Assembly: GCA_009924965.1 (NCBI GenBank)
Contig: RFQN01000029.1
Span: 1-11,813 of the forward strand
Direction: 5' to 3'
DNA length: 11,813 bases
Source of the DNA: Verrucomicrobiota bacterium
GTDB lineage: Bacteria > Verrucomicrobiota > Verrucomicrobiia > Opitutales > UBA953
Shown: positions 1 to 6,077 of the stretch, one piece after another
Position numbering within the stretch: position 1 is the stretch's first letter
How the letters are laid out: every line of letters begins with the position of its first letter
Made by a program: the position numbers and the translations under genes
The notes under the pieces: generated by a model
What the model saw: only the letters and a program-made list of their open reading frames with translations
The model's database searches: none
Told to the model about the DNA's origin: nothing

Positions 1-69
1 GAGGAGTTCGGCGGCGAGCTGGACGCTGCGCTGCCACGTGACAAAGGCGGTGAGTCGGGAGGTTTCCAT
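1..69 (-). CDS. Start of a small protein, possibly a four-helix-bundle (23S rRNA-intervening-sequence / Avd-like) protein, partial
   Basis: An open frame begins with ATG at 69-67 and runs off the left edge, giving 23 residues that start METSRLTAFVTWQRSVQLAA. The WQRSVQLA segment after an aromatic residue resembles the first helix of four-helix-bundle proteins of the 23S rRNA-intervening-sequence/Avd-like group, which often begin with a 'WQ+S.ELA'-type helix. That is a family-level impression from very few residues. No Shine-Dalgarno sequence precedes the ATG; the upstream bases are cttcctccc, sharing the CCC-ATG pattern seen at other starts here. The gene lies downstream of recA on the same strand, beyond the recA terminator, so it probably has its own promoter. 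It could also be a spurious short frame, because only 69 bases are visible. Confidence 0.42.
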   Translation of the reverse strand, partial: METSRLTAFVTWQRSVQLAAELL

Positions 70-95
70 GGGAGGAAGATTCACCCGCTCGGGCG

Positions 96-117
96 GGCCC
101 TGCGCAAGCGCTGGGCC
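96..117. repeat. Imperfect inverted repeat between recA terminator and the first gene
   Basis: The arms GGCCC (96-100) and GGGCC (113-117) pair, followed after a T:T mismatch by GCG (102-104) with CGC (109-111) around a CAAG loop. There is no U-run on either side, so it is not a convincing terminator. It lies about 27 bp upstream of the partial gene's start and could sit in its leader. The rest of 70-190 holds no gene or RNA that I recognise. Confidence 0.25.
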
Positions 118-190
118 GTGAGGCTCATTCCATCAGTGGTTGCCTCGAGATGTCCGTAGGGTGTCTCCCGGCGTTGGCGACCGCTCCAAA

Positions 191-219
191 CTAAACGGGC
201 CGCACTTGCGTGCGGCCCG
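191..219 (-). terminator. Rho-independent terminator of recA
   Basis: A perfect 10-bp stem is formed by CGGGCCGCAC (196-205) and GTGCGGCCCG (210-219) around four bases. Read on the minus strand, the loop is GCAA, a stable GNRA tetraloop, and the stem is followed by TTTAG then TTTGG, a short broken U-tract. It begins 25 bp after the recA stop codon, the usual place for an intrinsic terminator. The U-tract is weaker than in textbook cases, but the stem and loop are very strong. Confidence 0.8.
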
Positions 220-244
220 GGCTATGGCAGCCAACAACGAAACT

Positions 245-1330
245 TTATTCTGCGGTCACGCCTTCGCCGGTGCCGGCGCCGAGCGTCATGCCGCCGACGA
301 CTTGGACCTTCTCGAGGATGATCTTCTGGAGCTCTTCGAGCACCTTCGGGTTCTTCATCAGGTAATCCTTGGCCGCTTCGCGACCCTGGCCGATGAGCTG
401 GCCGTTATAGGCGATCCAAGCGCCCTTCTTCTCGAGGATCTTGTGTTCGATGCCCATGTCGAGGACCGAGCCCGTGCGGGAGATGCCCTCGTTGTACATG
501 ATGTCGAATTCGCACTCCGTGAAGGGAGGGGCGACCTTGTTCTTCACGACCTTCACCTTGGTGCGGTTGCCGATCACCTTGCCGGAAGGCTCCTTGATCT
601 GGCCGATGCGGCGGATGTCGATGCGGACGGAGGAGAAGAACTTGAGGGCACGGCCACCGGGGGTGGTTTCGGGGCTGCCGAACATCACGCCGATCTTTTC
701 GCGGATCTGGTTGGTGAAGATCACCACGCAGTTGGTGCGGCTGATGGCGGCCGTGAGGCGGCGCATGGCCTGGCTCATCATACGGGCTTGGACGCCCACG
801 GTGGAGTCGCCCATCTGGCCGTCGAGCTCCTGCTTGGAGACGAGGGCGGCGACGGAGTCGATGACGATGACGTCGATGGCGCCGGAGCGGATGAGGGTCT
901 CGGCGATGTTGAGGGCGTCTTCGCCCGATTCGGGCTGGGAGACCAGGAGGTTGTCGAGGTCGACGCCGACCACCTTGGAGTAGCGGGGGTCGAGGGCGTG
1001 TTCGACGTCGACGAAGACGGCGTTGCCGCCCTGGCGCTGGATCTCGGCGATGATGGAGAGACAGAGGGTCGTCTTACCGGAGGATTCCGGGCCGAAGATC
1101 TCGACGATACGGCCGCGGGGGAGGCCGCCGACGCCGAGGGCGAGGTCGATGGCGACGGAGCCGGTCGAGACGGTGGAGACCGTCATCTTGGTGGCGTCAC
1201 CCATGCGCATGAGCGTGCCGTCACCGTACTGCTTGTTGATGGCGGAGAGGGCGAGGTCGAGCGTCTTGCGCTCGGAGGACTGCGTGGCCGCCTTTTCTTT
1301 GGCAGTGGCGTCGGTCTTGGAGATGGACAT
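245..1330 (-). CDS. recA: Recombinase RecA
   Basis: RecA is the ATP-dependent strand-exchange protein of homologous recombination. It is also the co-protease that triggers LexA self-cleavage in the SOS response, acting on single-stranded DNA in the cytoplasm. The 361-residue product is full length for the family (about 340-360). Visible landmarks are the Walker A loop GPESSGKTT (80-88), the Walker B strand VIVIDSV (154-160), FVDVEHALDP (106-115), and the DNA-binding L2 region beginning FTNQIREKIGVMFGSP (205-220). The N-terminal extension is short and Lys/Ala/Ser-rich, and the C-terminus ends without a long acidic tail. ATG at 1330 gives the expected N-terminus; there is no Shine-Dalgarno sequence, the preceding bases being acgccc. 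A hairpin terminator follows the stop, and an SOS-box-like palindrome lies 58 bp upstream of the start, pointing to DNA-damage regulation as a single-gene transcript. Confidence 0.99.
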   Translation of the reverse strand: MSISKTDATAKEKAATQSSERKTLDLALSAINKQYGDGTLMRMGDATKMTVSTVSTGSVAIDLALGVGGLPRGRIVEIFGPESSGKTTLCLSIIAEIQRQGGNAVFVDVEHALDPRYSKVVGVDLDNLLVSQPESGEDALNIAETLIRSGAIDVIVIDSVAALVSKQELDGQMGDSTVGVQARMMSQAMRRLTAAISRTNCVVIFTNQIREKIGVMFGSPETTPGGRALKFFSSVRIDIRRIGQIKEPSGKVIGNRTKVKVVKNKVAPPFTECEFDIMYNEGISRTGSVLDMGIEHKILEKKGAWIAYNGQLIGQGREAAKDYLMKNPKVLEELQKIILEKVQVVGGMTLGAGTGEGVTAE

Positions 1331-1388
1331 GGGCGTGAGGTGGGTGAGAACGCCAAACTGCCCACTTAGGAGGCCCTTGCAAGTAAAA

Positions 1389-1402
1389 TGAACAAATGTT
1401 CA
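1389..1402 (-). promoter_or_regulatory. SOS-box-like palindrome (putative LexA operator) upstream of recA
   Basis: The sequence TGAACAAATGTTCA has two perfect 6-bp inverted arms separated by AA, and so contains GAAC-N4-GTTC. This fits the core of the Gram-positive type LexA operator (CGAAC-RNRY-GTTYG-like), including the RNRY spacer (A-A-A-T). It lies 58 bp before the recA start in an AT-rich patch that probably contains the promoter; on the recA strand it is followed by CATTTTACTT, a possible -10 region. Position and symmetry strongly suggest an operator. That LexA is the binder is inferred from its being in front of recA, as no lexA gene is visible. Confidence 0.72.
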
Positions 1403-1417
1403 CTACTTTCTTCCACC

Positions 1418-1433
1418 CCCCTGAACACAGGGG
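1418..1433 (-). terminator. Short hairpin directly after the carboxypeptidase stop codon
   Basis: CCCCTG (1418-1423) and CAGGGG (1428-1433) form a 6-bp stem with a 4-base loop, directly abutting the TAA stop at 1436-1434. On the transcribed strand it is followed by GGTGGAAG rather than a U-run, so intrinsic termination would be weak. It may instead protect the transcript end or attenuate read-through into recA, which has its own promoter region just beyond. Confidence 0.35.
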
Positions 1434-2426
1434 TTAAAAGCTAAATAAATCCCCCAGCCAATCGAAAAAGCCGGGTTCTTCCGCCGGTTTTACCGTTTTT
1501 AGGCTCGGCTTAGGTGCCGTTGCCACGGGAGCCGTCCGAGCTGGAAGGGTGTGGAGCTTGGCTTTTTCGGCCTCGAGCAAGGCCAAGCGCGCGAGGCCTT
1601 GGGTCATGAGCCGGGCGGCCATCTGATCGCGCACGCGCTGGGCGGGCTTGGGGCCGAGCGGGCTGTTGCAGCCGAGCACCACGGCGATGACGCGGGCTTC
1701 GCCATCTTTGGCGGTGGTGACCATGGAAGCGTTGGCCGCCACGGTCCAACCGGTCTTGAGCCCATCGCATCCTTTGAAGGAATTCAGGAGGTGGTTATGA
1801 TTCACTAGCTCGACGGCCTTCGGCCCCGGTCGGAAGGTGTAGGTCTTGGTGGCGGTGTATTTCAAGGCCGCGGGTAGCTTGCAGAGCGCGACGCTGAGCT
1901 TGGCGAGGTCGCGGGCCGTGGTGGTGTCATGCGGGCCTTGTCCGTAGGTGAGCCCATTCGGGGTCACGAAGCGGGTGCGGGTCATTCCGAGCTCAGTGGC
2001 CCGTGTGTTCATGCGAGCCACGAAGGCCTGGGTGCTGCCGGCGCGGTCGATGGCGAGCGCGACGGCGGCGTCGTTCGCCGACTGCAGCATAAGGGCGTAG
2101 AGCAGGGCATCCGCGCTGAAGATCTCGCCTGGGGCGAGCCAGACCATCGAACCGCCGGTCCCGACCGAGGCCTTGGTGATGGTGATGGGGGCGTTGAGCG
2201 TGGTCTTGCCGGCTTGGATGTCCTCGAGCACGAGGAGCATCGTCATGAGCTTCGTCACGCTGGCGGGGTGCCCCGGCAGGTCGGCCCGGCTTTCCGAGAG
2301 GACGGCGCCGGTGGCGGCGTCGACGCAGATCGTGCCATCGTAGGTCGCTCCGGTCTCGGAGACGGCGCCGACGCTCATCCTCGTCCAGAGCCCGAGGAAA
2401 AGAGTGGCGAGAATCAGCCGGCGCAC
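1434..2426 (-). CDS. Secreted D-alanyl-D-alanine carboxypeptidase (S11 family, PBP5/6-like)
   Basis: This enzyme trims the terminal D-Ala from peptidoglycan pentapeptides in the periplasm. All three penicillin-binding motifs are present: S56-V-T-K59 (nucleophile and base), S116-A-N118 and K224-T-G226, in normal order and spacing. A frame open back to 2996 exists, but its upstream half is antisense to the divergent phosphatase gene. I chose GTG at 2426 because it gives a classic signal peptide, MRRLILATLFLGLW, and a 330-residue protein. ATG at 2378 would remove the signal. The C-terminus is Pro/Ala/Lys-rich and ends in PGFFDWLGDLFSF, a short aromatic amphipathic tail that may anchor it to the membrane as the C-terminal helix does in PBP5; this is inference. 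No Shine-Dalgarno sequence is seen. A weak hairpin follows the stop, then the recA operator region. Confidence 0.92.
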   Translation of the reverse strand: MRRLILATLFLGLWTRMSVGAVSETGATYDGTICVDAATGAVLSESRADLPGHPASVTKLMTMLLVLEDIQAGKTTLNAPITITKASVGTGGSMVWLAPGEIFSADALLYALMLQSANDAAVALAIDRAGSTQAFVARMNTRATELGMTRTRFVTPNGLTYGQGPHDTTTARDLAKLSVALCKLPAALKYTATKTYTFRPGPKAVELVNHNHLLNSFKGCDGLKTGWTVAANASMVTTAKDGEARVIAVVLGCNSPLGPKPAQRVRDQMAARLMTQGLARLALLEAEKAKLHTLPARTAPVATAPKPSLKTVKPAEEPGFFDWLGDLFSF

Positions 2427-2504
2427 GCGAGCATTGGTCGGAGAGTTGGGTTTCTCGGCAAGACCAATTGCATAATATTTTGGGTCTGCTAGCGTCGCCG
2501 CACG
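2427..2504. promoter_or_regulatory. Divergent promoter region between carboxypeptidase and SixA-like genes
   Basis: This 78-bp gap separates two diverging genes and contains the only AT-rich island nearby, CATAATATTTT at 2471-2481. CATAAT (2471-2476) matches five of six bases of the sigma-70 -10 box for the plus-strand unit, with TTGGGT at 2446-2451 as a poor -35 at 19-bp spacing. On the other strand TATTAT could be the -10 for the carboxypeptidase. The two polymerase sites would overlap, so the genes may compete for expression. The hexamers are by-eye calls only. Confidence 0.4.
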
Positions 2505-2993
2505 ATGATCGTCTACTTGTTGCGACATGCGGATGCGGTGCCGGGCGAGCCCGATGCGCTCCGTGCGTTGTCGCCCAAGGGCCGCCGGCAAGCCACGCAG
2601 GTCGGGCGAGCCTTGGACCAGGAGGTCTGGTCGCTGGTCGCCGCCATCGAGCATAGCCCGTTGGTGCGTTCGCAGGAGACGGCCCGGGGGCTCAAGGCCG
2701 CGGCGAAAGTCCGGCAGCCGTTGCGCGAACTGTCCGGCTTGGAGCCGGAGGCGGACCCACGGGCGACGGCGGCTTTGCTGGCGCGGTCGCGGTCCTCGCG
2801 TTTGCTGGTCGGGCATAACCCGCATCTGGCGGCGTTGGCCGGGAAGTTGTTGGGGTGGCGCGACGGGGAGCGGTCTATCCATTTCCGCAAGGCGGCCTTG
2901 CTGGTGCTGGAGCGCCTGGCTGGCCCGACGCCCCGTCGGCCTTACGGGGCTTGGCGCTTGAAGGGCTTCGTACCGCCGCCCCCCGGGAAATGA
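2505..2993 (+). CDS. Histidine phosphatase superfamily protein, SixA-like phosphohistidine phosphatase
   Basis: SixA-type enzymes remove phosphate from histidine residues of signalling or phosphotransfer proteins, using a phosphohistidine intermediate. The 162-residue protein opens with the hallmark MIVYLLRHADAV, where R7 and H8 form the RHG-type catalytic motif (here RHA, as in SixA). SPLVRSQETA supplies the conserved R55 and E58, and the second catalytic histidine is H104 in LLVGHNPHLAAL. Length and layout match the SixA subfamily rather than the larger phosphoglycerate mutases. No signal peptide is seen, so it is cytoplasmic. The start at 2505 has no Shine-Dalgarno sequence. It is the first gene of a plus-strand unit with the TonB-family gene 22 bp downstream. 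The target phosphoprotein cannot be told from here. The C-terminus ends in a proline run (PPPPGK). Confidence 0.9.
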   Translation: MIVYLLRHADAVPGEPDALRALSPKGRRQATQVGRALDQEVWSLVAAIEHSPLVRSQETARGLKAAAKVRQPLRELSGLEPEADPRATAALLARSRSSRLLVGHNPHLAALAGKLLGWRDGERSIHFRKAALLVLERLAGPTPRRPYGAWRLKGFVPPPPGK

Positions 2994-3015
2994 CACGCCT
3001 CCGTCTTGACTGTCC

Positions 3016-3666
3016 GTGGCCGTCCAGCGACTCTGCGACGTGCGCGAACCACGCCGTCATCGCCTAATCTGGGCCGCTGTAGGCTGCGTCCACCTCGCGG
3101 CAATAGCCGGGGTCGTGGCGAGCGGTGCTTGGCTCGCCGGCGGGACCGAAGCCCCCGAAGGTGGCCTCATCTTGATCCGCTTGGACGCGGAGCCGCTGGG
3201 TTCGTCGGGCGAAGTCCCGCAAGGGCTCGGCCTCGGGGGCGCGCAGGGCTTTCTTCCGGATGCGTCCGTGGTGCTGCGTTCGAGTGTGCCTACGGCTAGC
3301 GAAGCCCTGGCGGGGCCGGCGGTAGCCGTGGCGGCTCCCGCGGTTTCGTCACCGTCGTCGCTCGCCGCGGTGAGTCGACCAGCTCTTGCGCCGGCTTTCC
3401 TGCCTCCGCAGTTCCGCGTGCGGGTCGAACCGACCTATCCTGAGCGTGCCCGCCGCGCCGGCGTGGAAGGCCGCGTGACCGTCCGTCTCCACATTTCCGC
3501 CGCAGGCGAAGTCGTGGCGGCGGATGTGGCCACGTCCTCCGGCAGTGCTTCCTTGGACGCCGCCGCGCTGTTGGCTGCGCAAGCCTCCCGCTTCACGCCG
3601 GCCCGAGCCGAGGCAGGGGCCGTGCCCTCGGATGCCACCGCGACCTACCGCTTTGAATTAAAATGA
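3016..3666 (+). CDS. TonB-family energy transducer-like protein
   Basis: TonB proteins span the inner membrane and pass proton-motive energy from ExbB/ExbD to outer-membrane receptors. The 216-residue product has a basic N-terminus, one membrane helix at about residues 18-40, an Ala/Pro/Ser-rich linker (about 95-130), and a C-terminal TonB fold from about 138. That fold is recognised by PTYPERARRAGVEGRVTVRL, followed by G-E-V..A.V..SSG and a final YRFELK. The linker lacks the EPKP-type repeats of classical TonB and is short. No exbB or exbD is visible, so it may be a TonB-like paralogue rather than the main transducer. The start is GTG at 3016, as no suitable ATG exists; GTG at 3040 is an alternative that trims eight residues without touching the helix. 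Its TGA overlaps the next ATG (ATGA), implying coupled translation. Confidence 0.82.
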   Translation: MAVQRLCDVREPRRHRLIWAAVGCVHLAAIAGVVASGAWLAGGTEAPEGGLILIRLDAEPLGSSGEVPQGLGLGGAQGFLPDASVVLRSSVPTASEALAGPAVAVAAPAVSSPSSLAAVSRPALAPAFLPPQFRVRVEPTYPERARRAGVEGRVTVRLHISAAGEVVAADVATSSGSASLDAAALLAAQASRFTPARAEAGAVPSDATATYRFELK

Positions 3667-4178
3667 AAGCCCTCCTCGTTCTCCTCGCTTCCCTGACGCT
3701 CGCGTTGTCTGCGGCGACGCTCCCTGAAAAGGAAGCCAAAGAAGTGGTCGCGCAAGCGACGGCATATCGCAGCGCCGCCGCCAAGGGCGACGCCGACAAG
3801 GTCTTGCAGCTCACCCACCCCGCCTTGTTCACGTTGTTCGGCGGCAAAGAGCCGTTCGAGGCGGCGACGCGCTTGGCCTTGAAGTCTTTGGCGGGCAAGT
3901 ACGTCGTCGAGAAAGTCACCTTCGGCGAGCCTTCGGAACTGCTGGTCGCCGGCAAAGAGGAGGTCTGCTTTGTCCCCTTCGTCCAGATCGCGAGCGCGGG
4001 CGAGGTCCGTACGCGCGCTGAGAGCTTCTTCATCGCGGTCCGTCCCGTCGGCAAGCCTGGCTGGAAGTTCATCGACGCCGCCGGCCTCCGGAAGCACCCC
4101 GAACTCCTCTTGCAGCTGTTCCCGGACCTCCCGCGGGAAATCGTGACGCCGCCGAACAAGGTCGATATCGTTAAGTAG
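3663..4178 (+). CDS. Secreted protein of unknown function
   Basis: I do not recognise a named family. The 171-residue product has a clear signal peptide (MKALLVLLASLTLALSA, cleavage near residue 18). It continues as a soluble alpha/beta domain starting EKEAKEVVAQATAYRSAAAKGDADKVLQL, a helix pattern reminiscent of NTF2-like/SnoaL folds in which 'A..YR.A..KGD...' precedes a binding pocket; this comparison is weak. There are aromatic strands later (KEEVCFVPFVQI, ESFFIAVRPV) and a C-terminus ending PPNKVDIVK. The ATG shares four bases with the stop of the TonB-family gene (ATGA, 3663-3666), so translation is probably coupled and the two may function together at the cell envelope. Its TAG stop lies in a palindrome shared with the converging GH16 gene. 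Confidence 0.85.
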   Translation: MKALLVLLASLTLALSAATLPEKEAKEVVAQATAYRSAAAKGDADKVLQLTHPALFTLFGGKEPFEAATRLALKSLAGKYVVEKVTFGEPSELLVAGKEEVCFVPFVQIASAGEVRTRAESFFIAVRPVGKPGWKFIDAAGLRKHPELLLQLFPDLPREIVTPPNKVDIVK

Positions 4179-4190
4179 GCGAGCCTACTT
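4173..4190. terminator. Palindrome containing the stop codons of two converging genes
   Basis: AAGTAGGC (4173-4180) and GCCTACTT (4183-4190) are perfect 8-base inverted arms around GA; as RNA this makes a 7-bp stem with a CGAG loop (or CUCG from the other strand). The left arm holds the TAG of the plus-strand secreted protein and the right arm the TAG of the minus-strand GH16 gene, with six bases between the genes. There is no U-run on either side, so it is at best a weak bidirectional terminator. Confidence 0.5.
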
Positions 4191-4964
4191 GGCCGCGGGC
4201 GTCGGGGCGGCGACGCGCTCCCAGGCCTTCACCCAATCGATTTCGAAGGTGTTCTTGGAGGCGTCCTTGAGGCCGTAACCATCCTTGGGGCGTTCGCCGT
4301 TCCAGCCCTTGAGGTTGGACTCGCTGGTGAGCAGCAGGAACTGCGGGGCCTTGGATCCCGGGCACTGCTCGTCTTTCCAGGCGGGTTGGCCGTCGAAGGT
4401 GAAACGGTAGCCGGTGCTGTCCCATTCGACGCCGTAGGTGTGCCACTCGGCCCCGACGTTGGCGGGGTGCTGCACGAAGCTGGTCTTCTTCTCGTCCTTG
4501 TTGCCGTAGGGGCCCCAGTGCAGGACCGATTGGTAGCCGCCTTTTTTCAGGCCCGTGGTCTCGAGGATGTCGATTTCGACGCCGTCTTCGGCGGCGCCGG
4601 CGGCCTTGCCGGACTTGCCGTACGTCGGTGACTGCGCCCAGAAAGCGATCTGCGTGCCAGGCTGCACGGAGAAGCGGCAACGGGCTTCGGTCTTGCCTTG
4701 GGTGAGGTGGAACTTCTTTCGCGTCGTCACGAAGCCACAGTAGGTCGTCCCATCCGCATCGGTCCAGGTGGTGATCTTCAGGATGCCGTCCTTCACGTCG
4801 ACCGCCTTAGGTGAATTGAGAGAGTCGCGGCGCTTGCCGGTCTCGATGGTCCAGACCTTCGCGTTCAGTTCGGTGCCATCGAAGTGGTCTTCGAGCGTGA
4901 GCTTCCAGGTGGGTTCGGCGGCGATGGCCGCGGCGAAGGCGAAGCAGGGGAGGAGGGCGCGCAT
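4185..4964 (-). CDS. Secreted glycoside hydrolase family 16 (beta-glucanase/laminarinase/agarase-type)
   Basis: GH16 enzymes cut beta-1,3, beta-1,4 or galactan linkages with retention of configuration. The 259-residue protein has a signal peptide MRALLPCFAFAAAIAA cleaved near residue 16, then a single jelly-roll domain beginning LTLEDHFDGTELNAKVW. The catalytic signature is E130-I-D-I-L-E135, the E-x-D-x-x-E (beta-bulge) form with nucleophile, assisting Asp and acid/base all present. HTYGVEWDSTGYRFTFDGQ is the usual downstream strand pair of the family. I chose ATG at 4964 because it starts the signal peptide cleanly and lies 7 bp after the stop of the upstream gene; ATG at 5006 would add 14 residues and overlap that gene. 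Substrate cannot be read from sequence by eye. It is last in an operon with the YdjM-like and LamG-like genes. Confidence 0.93.
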   Translation of the reverse strand: MRALLPCFAFAAAIAAEPTWKLTLEDHFDGTELNAKVWTIETGKRRDSLNSPKAVDVKDGILKITTWTDADGTTYCGFVTTRKKFHLTQGKTEARCRFSVQPGTQIAFWAQSPTYGKSGKAAGAAEDGVEIDILETTGLKKGGYQSVLHWGPYGNKDEKKTSFVQHPANVGAEWHTYGVEWDSTGYRFTFDGQPAWKDEQCPGSKAPQFLLLTSESNLKGWNGERPKDGYGLKDASKNTFEIDWVKAWERVAAPTPAAK

Positions 4965-4971
4965 GGGGTAG

Positions 4972-6021
4972 TCAGCGGACGGGAAGGTAGCGAGGGTCGG
5001 AGCCATCGAGCAAGCCCCAGAAGCGGGCCCAGTCGCCCTCTTCCAGCGAACGATCCATGAGGAGCTCGACGCCGGTATTGTTGGAGCCGTGCTGGGTGGC
5101 GCGCCCGAAATAGACTGACCATAGCGGGCGACCGCTGGTGGGCAGCATGCCGAAGCGTACGTCGCCGACGACCATGCCGGACTCGAATGTAGCGTAGGTG
5201 TTCCATCCCTGCGTGAACTTGGAGAAGTCCGCGAGCAGTTGTGACGCCTCCGAGCCCGGCGGCGGGTTGCCCGGCAGGGTCGGTTTCCAGACGAGGCGTT
5301 CGTCGCCCGGGGCGACCTGCACCGCGCCCCACGGAGTCACGCGCACGGCGCCGACTTGCCAGTGGTCTTGGTATTGCCAGATGCCGCGCCAGACGACGAG
5401 GTTGGTGATGGTCGGTTTGACGGCCACCCGTTCGGGCTGGACGCCACGCGCATCGAGCCAAGCGCGCAGGCCGGCTTCGGCTCGGTGGTGCTGCCACACG
5501 CCGAGGAGCGCGTAGCCCGTGAACCAGAGCAGCCCGTAGGCCGCGAGGCGCCGGGACTGTCGGCGATAGGCGAGGATGACCCAGACGAGCAGAGGTACGG
5601 TCGCGAAGAGATCGACGATGGGCAGGCAATCCCAAGCGTAGCGGGCGTCGTGGAAGGGCCACAACAACATCGTGCCGTAGCTCGTGCAGCCGTCGCAGAG
5701 GAGATGCGTCAGCGCGCCGGCCAAGGCGGGCAGGAAGAGGCCGCGCCAAGGCTCGTCGCCTTGCTTCCGCCAACGGAAGAGCCATGACGTGAGCCAAGCG
5801 CTCAACAGCGCCCAGACGGGCATGAAGGCGAAGCTGTGCGTGAAATGGCGATGCCAGCGGAACGAGACCAGCGGGTCGCCCGGCTCGCGGATGAAGACGT
5901 CGAGGTCGGGCGCTTCGGCGGCGAGGAACGCAGCCACGGCGGCGGCTGGCAGGGAGCCGCCGCGGCGCGCGACAAGCATCCCGACGGAAAGCCCGAGGGC
6001 CGCATGCGTGACGTTGTCCAT
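4972..6021 (-). CDS. Membrane-bound metal-dependent hydrolase, YdjM/DUF457 family, with extended C-terminus
   Basis: The family is known as YdjM or LexA-regulated inner-membrane metal-dependent hydrolases; the physiological substrate is not known. The first 180 residues carry the family marks: MDNVTHAALG (H6), APDLDVF (39-43), WHRHFTHS (H57, H59, H62), THLLCDGCTSYGT (H106, D110) and PIVDLF (D137), set among about four to five hydrophobic helices. The protein is 349 residues, longer than YdjM itself (about 200). The extra soluble-looking part from about 185 is rich in Trp and beta-strand pattern (WRGIWQYQDHWQVG). Only 56 bp separate it from the LamG-like gene upstream, and its stop is 7 bp before the GH16 start, so it is probably co-transcribed with both. 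No Shine-Dalgarno sequence; the bases before ATG are cggccc. Confidence 0.88.
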   Translation of the reverse strand: MDNVTHAALGLSVGMLVARRGGSLPAAAVAAFLAAEAPDLDVFIREPGDPLVSFRWHRHFTHSFAFMPVWALLSAWLTSWLFRWRKQGDEPWRGLFLPALAGALTHLLCDGCTSYGTMLLWPFHDARYAWDCLPIVDLFATVPLLVWVILAYRRQSRRLAAYGLLWFTGYALLGVWQHHRAEAGLRAWLDARGVQPERVAVKPTITNLVVWRGIWQYQDHWQVGAVRVTPWGAVQVAPGDERLVWKPTLPGNPPPGSEASQLLADFSKFTQGWNTYATFESGMVVGDVRFGMLPTSGRPLWSVYFGRATQHGSNNTGVELLMDRSLEEGDWARFWGLLDGSDPRYLPVR

Positions 6022-6077
6022 GGGCCGACTATTGCCCAGCCGGCCGACGGACGGAAGCGTTTTGTGCCCGCTACGGT

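Noticed and set aside
140..1369. 409-residue open frame on the plus strand opposite recA
   Set aside because: Its Asp/Gly/Ala/Glu-rich product is the mirror of recA codons in GC-rich DNA, with no recognisable domain; recA explains the region fully.
1929..2492. 187-residue plus-strand frame opposite the carboxypeptidase
   Set aside because: It reads as a Gly/His/Arg-rich shadow with no motif and runs against a gene with all catalytic motifs intact.
2427..2996. N-terminal extension of the carboxypeptidase frame to 2996
   Set aside because: The extra 190 residues are Arg/Gln/Pro-rich low-complexity sequence antisense to the SixA-like gene, and they would place the signal peptide inside the protein.
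4965..5006. Earlier ATG at 5006 for GH16
   Set aside because: It would bury the signal peptide behind 14 residues and overlap the YdjM-like gene; ATG at 4964 gives a clean signal peptide.
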